This document shows positions 55,796 to 64,000 of a DNA stretch of 64,000 nucleotides, piece after piece. The DNA is from Branchiostoma lanceolatum. Lineage: Eukaryota; Chordata; Leptocardii; Amphioxiformes; Branchiostomatidae. A model generated the notes under the pieces. It had not been told where the DNA came from and searched no databases. It saw only the letters and a program-made list of their open reading frames with translations. Where the stretch lies: NCBI RefSeq assembly GCF_035083965.1, contig NC_089724.1, positions 16,052,410 to 16,116,409 on the forward strand. Reading direction: 5' to 3'. The translations under genes were made by a program, and so were the position numbers. Every line of letters begins with the position of its first letter. The stretch's first letter is position 1.

Positions 55796-55885
55796 TTTAA
55801 AAGGCTCATTGCTATCAGCCAGTTAGTTCACGATTCGAAAGCACTGTCGACTTGTACAATCTCCCGTACTACCGGCTAAATACAG
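55796..55885 (+). promoter_or_regulatory. Possible promoter and non-coding first exon of the peptide-precursor gene
   Basis: TTTAAAAG (55796-55803) lies about 80 nt before a good donor (AAATACAG|GTGAGG). Because the coding exon at 57192 begins with an acceptor, a 5' UTR exon such as this one is expected. Its linkage to that gene is inference. Confidence 0.3.
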
Positions 55886-56442
55886 GTGAGGCATGCTTGG
55901 TATTTAGTAATAAGGAAGACTATTCCATGTTAAATTTCTTCATTCTAACTATTGTGCAGTCATTGTTTTTTCATATATGTTTTGCCATCTTTTCATCGGA
56001 CCCGAAACATTTTAGGGTAGAACATGACATTGCAATAGCTGTACTATTGGTGATGTATGCCACCACCATGACTTACCGAAAATTAGTTTTATAGTCACGA
56101 TTCTATACCTATACTTAACTGCCACAAGATGGAAAGGCAGCCAAACTCATGAAATAGCACAGCCTGTTGAAAGCTAAAAGTTCTTTGTCAAAAGAGTAAT
56201 TAGAGGGGTTCGATATGACGAACCTTGATGAACCACCTACCATCCGGCCACATGCTTTGTGCGATAGGTCCTTAATAAAAATGTCGTCATGGAGTGTCGC
56301 AGATAAATCGTACGAGATTCAACGATCGCCGAGCATCGTGCGTCGACATGTTGTACATGTTGTCCCCAAGATGTTCACATTTTTTCCCAACGACGTACGA
56401 TGTCCACCCTTCGCCGATGTGAAACTGTCAGGATTTTTTCTC

Positions 56443-56735
56443 TTAAGCCCCTGTCACACATTCAGGACAACTTTGCCCCCGGCCGACGACTCCCCAACGA
56501 AGGTCGGCGCTCGATTGTGAGTAGCCTGGAATTCATCCTGTTCTAGCTCGCGTTCAAGTTCGATTCTCTGATCTCATCCAAGTTGTAAAATATGACTTTC
56601 CCGACTTTGACTTTTTTTTAAATGTCTAGAAGGTTGGCATGGACGACATCCCCAACCACAGATTACCATGCTCACGACTAACTCCCAACCATGGTCGGGT
56701 GGTCATCGTCGGCTATCTGTGACCGGGTCTTTACA
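56443..56735. mobile_element. MITE-like element with CCCCTGTCACA end
   Basis: TTAAGCCCCTGTCACACATT at the left and TCTGTGACCGGGTCTTTACA at the right are imperfect inverted repeats, continued by CCCGGCCGACGAC against ATCGTCGGCTAT. A similar left end (AAGGCCCTTGTCACACCGTC) begins at 56764, but I could not find its partner. Confidence 0.6.
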
Positions 56736-57197
56736 CTTTCCTAGGCCTGTAGACTAGCCTCCTAAGGCCCTTGTCACACCGTCGGCGAGCTTCGGACGTA
56801 TTTTCTGATCGCCAGAGGGTCGCCAGATTGCCGAAATTAGTCGGAAATCGCCAAAGACTCGAGCGTATTTTCTACCTGAAAATTCACCCCCAGTCACATT
56901 GGACGGGGCTCGGGGACCTGCGAACACCGACTTAACATCGCGCTATGATCGGGAGAGCACCGGGGATACTACTGGCGAAAATGTCACTGAGTGAGAGCTC
57001 GCACACTCAAACAAATTTTTCCTGCTGTATGGCAGGGGCCGATGAAGCTTGGACCGGTAGCAGCTTATTTTGAGCATGTATGAAGTACGGAGTTAATGTG
57101 GACATTCGACTGTGTCTGTATTGTCTTGTTCTGGCAGTAATACGACTCTATTGCATGGAATATGATTTTCTTACATGTTTTCTACCACCAGACAACG

Positions 57198-58891
57198 ATG
57201 CTGCGCCCCATGCTGTTGATCGTGTTCATCACTATGTTCGCCCCAGAGGCTCACGGGAAACCGAGGCTGGCGCGGGTACGAGGTAAACAACAGGATGTCC
57301 GCAATGAAGCAGGTAACCAAGCATCAAACATCTTAACGACATTAGAACAATCGGACTATTCAGAGAAGCATATTCAGCCACTCAACTGATTAGTTTAACT
57401 ATCCATCAAGCATGGACGAAGAATAGATGTCTGAACTTAAAGGCAACCCAAGCAATATCTAGCCTGACGAATCGCGCTCCTAGTGTCCAGCCGGTTTCCG
57501 TGACAGTAACCTCCGGCTGAGAGCTTGTGTAAATACAGGCTAAAGCAATATCAGGGCCAAAAAATGGAATTAAAAACAAAAAATGCTGAAATCTTTATGG
57601 TAATGACCTTTGCTAACATTGTTTAGAACTTCATACTTTTAGGATTTTAAAACCGTGCAAAATCGTGCCGTACGATGATCCCCTTAGTTTCGCGAGCCTA
57701 TAAAAACTCCAGTCACGATTTTCTTGTCGTGTTTTTGCATCATGGACGTTGCTATACATTGTGATAGTGTTGTTTGAACTAATCATGTATAGAACAAATT
57801 GACTTTCAAAATCCTATTTTTCGGATCCTAATATTGCTTGGGTTTCCTTTAAACGTATCTTTGATGAAAAGTTTCTTTTTATTTTATATTACCAAATTAG
57901 TCACGAGAGATGTATACATTAGTAACGTTCTTGTCTAATTCGTCATGTTAGGGATGTGAGACATAATGAATCAGGAATTGTCCTTGTACGCCATCAATCA
58001 ATACGAAGTCAGGGAGCTTTAGCAAGTCGATGCCATTGGATTTTGAAACACACAGTGTTTCATCCGTTTCTATAAACCAGTTCTTTTCCAATGGATCGAC
58101 TTGTAATAATCCCTGCTTGCATTGTATAACGTGTATATAGGACAGCACACTACCATAGCGCCTAGACATTATTAGAGATACACCCATACGACTGTACAAG
58201 TATATTGTAAGTTCATTCTTTTTCGCGGCGCTGTAGAATGGGAGATGAGGTTTTCGCCCTGTTGAAACAACTATGTATCACAGTAGAAGTAAAAAAACAC
58301 ATATTCGCGGCGTCATGATTTCACGATAAGAGGTCACCGTGAAAACCGCAAAAATAAACCCCCTGCGAACATGTCAATGTTTACAGTATACGTCGTACTC
58401 TACATAGTCAACATAGTTAGTTTTTTGTAGAATGGATAAGTTCCCCATGGCTACAATTGTTGTACCACTGTGCCATACATTGTACCATATCAAATTGTTG
58501 AACAATAAAGTTTTATCATTTATCAGCATCTTCATTATCTTCGTTATAATCATTATCATCATTGTCATCCTTATCTTTATTTACAGACGGGGGCACACCC
58601 ACGGAAGCGACGCCCGACCAAAGCCAGCACTCCGCAGGCGAGCCGGAGCCCTCACCAGTGGGGACCCCTTCTCGAGCTACATTGCCATTGGAGGGTAGAG
58701 CCGAGGCGCCCCGGCGGCATCAGAGAGGTGTGGTCTCCCTCGACAAACAGGCCGCCAAGCGTCACCGTGACAGGGCCAGAACGTCTAACAGAAAGCTCTG
58801 GCTAAGAATGCTGGGCATGCGCCGTATGGCCAACCTGAGTTACCTGGCTTTCCCCATTGCATACCTTATGGAGCCACCAATGCGTGGTTAA
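57198..58891 (+). CDS. Secreted peptide/propeptide precursor, cysteine-free and basic
   Basis: There are two coding exons: 57198-57312, in an exon starting at 57192 after TCTACCACCAG, with donor GTAACC; and 58587-58891, after TTTATTTACAG. The intron is phase 1 and the protein has 139 residues. Residues 1-20 are a signal peptide (MLRPMLLIVFITMFAPEAHG). A basic stretch follows (KPRLARVRGK), then an acidic Pro/Thr/Ser linker, then a C-terminal third rich in Arg with dibasic sites (APRRHQR, AAKRHRDR, GMRR) and ending MANLSYLAFP... EPPMRG. The absence of cysteines, the convertase-type sites and the terminal Gly (a possible amide donor) suggest a neuropeptide or hormone precursor. No known family is recognised, so this is inference. 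The first ATG of the exon was used because it alone yields a signal peptide. Confidence 0.6.
58310..58390. repeat. Short CGCGG/CCGCAA repeat copy in the peptide-gene intron
   Basis: Relative of the repeat at 53495, containing GTGAAAACCGCAAAAATAAA and ending TTTACAGTATACG. Confidence 0.5.
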
Positions 58892-61800
58892 GATGAAAAA
58901 GCCAAACACTTTCTACAATCAGAGTATATATGAAGCCAGATTGTAGGTAAAAGGCACATTCACGTTGACCGTAAGGTACTTGTTTGCAATCTACTAGTGG
59001 ACTAGTCCCCTACTGTAGTGGCCTGAGTGGCCCACGGGTTATAGAAGCTGAGATCTGCACTTCTAGTTTTACAACTTGTATGCAATACATTGCATCTTCT
59101 TGATGTTGTACATGTGTGCATTTGTTTCTAAAGGATGTTACATTATACCGAATCGCTTTCAGTTTTGTTTTTCATTTTGATGTTTATGTATACTGGATGA
59201 GTCTCTTTAATTAAGAATATGAAAAACATTTTGTAATAACAGAAATATCCTTGTAGTCATGAATAGAGTGGAAGTACATGCAAATGAATTGTCATATTAG
59301 AAAAAAAAAGATGCTTCGTCCACGGCCACGCACAGAGTATTGCCGATATTCATCTATATGAGAATTAATATACTGAAATTGACCTATACTGTAACGACTC
59401 CATGCGCTTATTTTCGTTAGTTAGAATTAGTTAGTAACAGCTAAAGAACAAAATAGAAACATAGGGCTATCCAGAACCGGTCACACAATCACTGCAACAC
59501 ATGTACACTCTAAATCTTCGCGAAACCTATCGGTAAAACTGTGAACTGCATCTGGCGCTCTTTCTGTAACGCTGTTTTGCATCAACTGTTAGCGATACGG
59601 CCGATACGGACAAATAAACATGCCCCGAGGCCTCCCAACGGCACCCGTCCAACCTTGCAGAACCGATCCGTCGACTTCCCCCCTGTGCATACACCTTTCC
59701 ACACTCGCACACACGCATGCATAAATCCCGCCACACCTAGAGGCCTGGTGACCTGGCAGCGCGGGGGCTACATAGTTTCTTGGTACGTGAGAAAACGCCT
59801 GGTATGTATCAACTAGCTACAGTTCATATTCCGTGTTAGCACTGTGGGATCTTTGGCGTACTTTTGTAGAAAGAACAGAAGCGCCAGCAGTTTTCATGGC
59901 ATCGAGGTTGCGGGTACAATGTAGGTTTTCAGTCATTTTAATGAGGGGGAGGGGCGGTAAGGCATGCGCCAGGTATGAAAAGTGATGTCTCTCGAAGGTC
60001 ATGTTTTCAAACTATTGTGCAACAATTGTTTTCAAACTACTGTGCGAATTCTTAGAGAAAATACACCGTAAACAGTATGCTTGAAAGTTATCCCCTGACT
60101 CATTGCCCGAGAATCTATAGAAGGTGTTAATAGCACGTTTTCAGTGTGGATGGTAATCAGGTAATCATGGCGCCATTGTTGGCGGGACTCCTAAGCAGTA
60201 ATTGTGGCAATGTTTCGAGTATATGACACCTTATTATTACGCACTGCAGCTCTACCCACACACATTTCTACCTGAAAGATACCTGTTTATTTGCCTTTAA
60301 AAGCATGTACTGTTGTCGGGGTATTGCACAACGTTTTTACAGCTAAGTGGTCGTTACATACTGTATTGTATCAAACTGCGAACTTCAAATCAAGATACTG
60401 ATCGTTGTATCTTAGAATTTCCAGTCTACGAAATCAGTTAATGAAATGAAGTGAAAACCCGATTAGCTTTGCATATCATATTGACCCTGGCTTGCGTAAT
60501 GTCCTATATATGGCCTCCGTCGGTCAGTATTGACCATGGTAAAATCCCCTAAATCCCCTACAGCATCTACTATGGCTAAACAGCCCTATACGAGAATGGC
60601 AGTCTCTCTCTGCCACAAAAATCACATCTGTAAGCTGACTCAGTTCTGTTGCAAAGCTCTTTTAAGATCTTTTTACGTAGATATACACGTCGACAATATC
60701 TTTCGTCGACTCGACAATGTCATTATTTTGCTTCGTAAAAAAACATGAATATTTACTGCAAAAATCAATGTTATAATGTTGATGTAGGGTGTATTTCTGT
60801 CTGTTTGTTGATTTGTGACATAAGTAAACCCCACAGAAAAAAATCTTACTATTCTTAGACACCTTTTTTTCCACAGAAACGCCCCGTAAACCTCTTAATA
60901 TAGCAAGATTTTTTGAATTCAAAAAAGGGAGGGGTACCTATTATGAAAGCATGGCAGTTAATGAACCCTTTTAAAAGGTCACTTCAATCAAAATAACCGA
61001 CTTGTCAACATTGCAGACGACAGGATTTGACAATGGCTGACTGGGTTATTCTACTCAATGATCTAGGGGAGCAGTGAAAATAGTCCTTTCAATTCTTTCA
61101 GACTTTTGTGATAGATTTGGACACCTCAAAACACCCTAAGTAAATCCACTACATATTTGGTACACTAAACCTGAAAACGCTTGTTGACCCGCCAAACCAC
61201 CGACGAATTCTTGACATTGTCGTGCTTTTGTAGTGCTTTTGTGACGTCCCTCACTCACGGTCTCACCGGGATAAAACGCTCTTCCGTGACATTCATATTG
61301 TGAATGGACGGATCTTCGATTTCCCCCCTTCTGACAATGACATGTAACAAATGTATAATTTAAAACTCCGCCTACAGTCACGCTAGCATTGTCAGTCCTC
61401 AAAGCAGGGATTTATAGAGGTTGGGGGACGAACCCTTGCCGCCATTTTGTCCTCTGTCAATCCAGGTTGTCTAGTAAGATATCTGTTAGCAAAACGTCCT
61501 GTAGATCGATTCAGCTGTCAATCATATCAAAATAAGCTGTTCAGTCAATGAGAAAGCGGATGAAGCTCTGTCGAATGTTTGCATTTCTGCATTTTAGTTT
61601 TGCATTTCTGACTGAGGCAGGTGGGGATATCGGATCGGTGTACTGTATGTATGGAGCATTGGTATATTTTCCTGTCAGCTTTTGAAGATGAAAGAATGAT
61701 TACTAGTATACGCTTTCAACGGTTATACAAATGCACATGCAAACTTGACACACAAGAGAACCAAATCCTAATAGATTTTGGTGAATGGAGTGAAGACTTT

Positions 61801-61945
61801 CTTTTTCTGTAATAATTACAGATCCTGAATTATTTATCCTGAATCTTTTCCAGTCTGCGTAGTTTCATACCTTACCCGATCAGCACAACTACACAAGGTT
61901 GACCTTGAACCCCACATCTAGAGTTCACCATTGAGTACATCCAAG
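58892..61945. other. Intergenic, no supported gene
   Basis: AT-rich sequence with ORFs at 59541-59816, 60530-60748 and 61136-61402 (minus) that show no recognisable domain or splice context. A repeat-like GGTCAGTATTGACCATGG palindrome lies near 60520-60538. Confidence 0.45.
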
Positions 61946-63961
61946 ATGGCGCAAACACTGGTTATGGAGAAGTTTCGCAAGTTTCAGAAGTCTGGAGTGA
62001 AGCATGGAGATGTCCTCGACGTGTATAAAAAGTGGGCCTCTACTTATGACAAGGTGACTGACAATATTTCCTATCACTGCACTTTCTTGTACGTCCGTTT
62101 AAGTAGACCATATTACACTTATGAAAACCAGACTGAATCTTATATAAAAGAAATGTTTACGCATGAACTCTAGTTCAGCGAGGGGAATACCTGAGCGTTA
62201 ATGTGGTACTTTCTGCGTGTTTTGTTTACATCTGATTAGACAAGCGGTTACTGATTTAAAATGTCAATGAACAATTCTCAAGGTGACAGTTACTAAAGCA
62301 ACTGAACGAAATTGGGACAATTTTTATCTCATTATCTGGATATGTAACCTTCATAGACGAAATGAACAGTCAAAATATCTAACTGTAAGATATAGACAAC
62401 ACTGGAAAGGCATTTCAATGATTAATAATGATACTCTCAAACAAAGACACACCTGTTATGAGAGCTCCCACAACAGTAGAAACTCGCACACCAAAACTGT
62501 TCTTTTCCAGGACCTGGACCTGATCAAGCACAGTTCGGCTCATGCGGGCGCCTCGGCTCTAGCGGACGAGCTCACGCGGTTACAGAAGCCGAAAAACGTC
62601 CGCATTCTGGACGTGGCCGCCGGGACGGGGTTCTGTGGACTAGAGGTAGGTGTGGTTTACTTACCTCTTTCAGTTCTTTCCTTTTACATCACAGATTGTC
62701 TACTGTGATTTCTCTGAAGGCAAACATGTGATTCATGTGGTTACTAGTATACTATACAAATTCTGGCGACTTCTTGAATGACAACACGCTATTGCAAAGA
62801 TATACATCGTGAACCAATATTCTGAACCACACAAAATCGTTGGAGTACTTTCCTTTGTCCGTCCTGCAGCTTAAGAAACGAGGCTTCACCAACATCGATG
62901 CCTTAGACGCTTGTCAGGAGATGCTGAACGTGGCGGAGAGCAAAGACGTGTACAAGTCTCTGATCTGTGAGGATGTGGGGGATAAGCCTCTCCAGATAGA
63001 AAACGGTAAGCACGGGCTGACCCGAACCATGACTTGTGTAGTTGTCGGAATCATCATGATTTTGCCAGTGGCGTCGTGTTCGCATAACGGTTAGGGTGTT
63101 TGACCCAGAACCCAGAGGTCTTGGGTTCGCCATCCCCTGACATGCCACCGATGTTGTGCCCTTGGGAACGGCACTTAACTTGACTTTCCTCACTCCACCC
63201 AGGTGTACAAATGGTGATTTGGCTTCGGTTGGGAAGGTAAAAAGGCGGTGGAAGGAGAGGGTCGGGCTCGATCCGCCTTCCAACACCGCGCCTTAGACAC
63301 AGTGACCAACATAACAACACACGGCCCCTATGGCCTCAAAAAGGCAATGGGACTACCTTTACCTTTATCTTTACCAGTGGCGTGATAAGAAGGTACCACT
63401 AATATAATTAAGAAGGTTAACACTCAACACGGAGTGCATCAAACAGCAATCAAATGTTTAACGACCTCTCACTGGCCGGAAAAATCCCCGGGTCGGGCTG
63501 ATTGTCCTGGCGGCAGTAGGCTTACAGTCGGCCGTGGAAGTTCCCTGGGAGAGGCTCGTGACAAGCTTATCAAAAATTATCATAAAGGAAAAATGATGCT
63601 GGATCGGGCAATGTGGAGTGAAGTATGTACTTGTTTAGTCCCGGCCGATGGCCGATAGAGAGATAGATAGATAGGTTATCAATGCCAAGTTGAGAAACAT
63701 TGACAAGTATTTTTACATTAAAGAAGCTGGAAATGCCAAATGTATGTTGCATGAGATACATGTTACTGTTAGTTTAAATGAAACGTACTGTCTCTGAATG
63801 TTGGCGTGAAAAACTATTTCAAACAATAATACTAATGAATTAATTACTTGTTTGAAATCTCTATCCAGATACGTACGATGCTCTCATCTGCGTTGAAGGC
63901 TTCATCGACGGCCACATCAAATGTGACGCCCTGCCTCACCTGCTGAAAGTGGTCAAACCAG
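61946..63961 (+). CDS. METTL27/WBSCR27-like SAM-dependent methyltransferase, 5' part
   Basis: Four exons are visible: 61946-62053, 62511-62645, 62870-63005 and 63869-63961, with phase 0, 0 and 1 introns. The last donor (CCAG|GTGAGA) leads out of the window, so the gene is partial. The start is MAQTLVMEKFRKF in a good context (AAGATGG). Residues about 26-36 (YKKWASTYDK) are typical of the family's N-terminus. Exon 2 carries motif I of the SAM-binding fold (ILDVAAGTGFCGLE), exon 3 the acidic loop region (IDALDACQEML, then NVAESKDVY), and exon 4 DTYDALICVEGFIDGHI and LLKVVKPG. The fold is that of class I methyltransferases; the methyl acceptor of this family is not established. Intron 3 contains a SINE. 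The assignment to METTL27-like proteins rests on these motifs and their spacing. Confidence 0.85.
63045..63365 (+). mobile_element. tRNA-derived SINE in intron 3 of the methyltransferase gene
   Basis: A tRNA-like head with a B-box-like GTCTTGGGTTCGCCATCCC is followed by GTTGTGCCCTTGGGAACGGC and ACTTTCCTCACTCCACCCAG, sharing the body motif CCCTTGGGA..GGCACTTAAC with the SINE at 51084. The tail is CCTTTACCTTTATCTTTA. Confidence 0.7.
63434..63677 (+). repeat. Probable retroposon remnant ending in a (GATA)n run
   Basis: GC-richer text (CCGGAAAAATCCCCGGGTCG, CCCGGCCGATGGCCGATAG) ends in GATAGAGAGATAGATAGATA. The ending on a short tandem resembles a LINE 3' tail, but no reverse transcriptase sequence is present. 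Confidence 0.35.
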
Positions 63962-64000
63962 GTGAGATATAGTCTTCGTTTGTCTACTACTCTCAAAATA

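Larger units (their letters stand above)
52981..57191. other. Repeat-rich stretch upstream of the peptide-precursor gene
   Basis: Contains the elements listed separately plus ORF fragments near 55200-55397 (minus) that might be retroposon remains. No protein-coding gene is supported. Possible non-coding first exons of the downstream gene end at 54393 (CACAG|GTACGT) or 55885 (TACAG|GTGAGG). Confidence 0.45.

Noticed and set aside
56215..56520. 101-codon ORF
   Set aside because: It runs into the MITE beginning at 56443 and has no domain.

Overview
The window is animal genomic DNA and most resembles a cephalochordate (amphioxus, Branchiostoma-like). The grounds are short phase-consistent exons with GT-AG introns, many small foldback transposons and TG/CA microsatellites, a tRNA-headed SINE, and a gene mix typical of that lineage: a lectin with F-type and C-type modules, a large intronless nucleotidyltransferase-TPR protein, an arylamine N-acetyltransferase and an HNK-1-type sulfotransferase. 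The species is inferred, not proven. Every exon model was assembled by eye from splice sites, reading phase and family resemblance.

Layout. 1-8.7 kb is repeat-rich, with two head-to-head MITEs, a hairpin, a near-perfect palindrome and a 1.1 kb inverted-repeat element; it holds one small minus-strand ORF with an N-myristoylation-like start (2232-2567). 8.7-13.1 kb is a seven-exon secreted lectin (signal peptide, unassigned domain, F-type lectin, two C-type lectin domains) with one in-frame TGA at a conserved Trp position. 13.1-19.9 kb has no gene I can support. 19.95-22.65 kb holds a small coiled-coil gene. 25.6-28.9 kb is a single-exon 1102-codon DUF294-like nucleotidyltransferase-TPR protein. 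29.5-30.9 kb (minus strand) is a three-exon arylamine N-acetyltransferase whose catalytic Cys position is Ser.

31.5-43.4 kb is a head-to-tail tandem duplication with a 5739 bp period, nearly identical in sequence. It carries two full sulfotransferase genes plus an orphan copy of the last exon. The Golgi-stem exon of each gene runs into a 19-unit minisatellite of about 81 bp per unit. The units encode a Thr/Pro/Asn-rich repeat and also carry a repeated 5' splice-site-like sequence.

43.4-48.1 kb is mostly dispersed repeats. 48.5-49.7 kb is an unusual two-exon gene joining a retroposon ORF1-like coiled coil to a ubiquitin-like domain with no diglycine tail. 49.7-57.2 kb is SINEs, MITEs and other repeats. 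57.2-58.9 kb is a two-exon secreted, basic, cysteine-free peptide precursor. 61.9 kb to the window end is the 5' part of a METTL27/WBSCR27-like methyltransferase that continues beyond the window.

The genes do not form one pathway. The strongest candidates for something undescribed are the ORF1-ubiquitin-like chimera, the minisatellite with reiterated splice sites inside duplicated sulfotransferases, and the Ser-for-Cys acetyltransferase.
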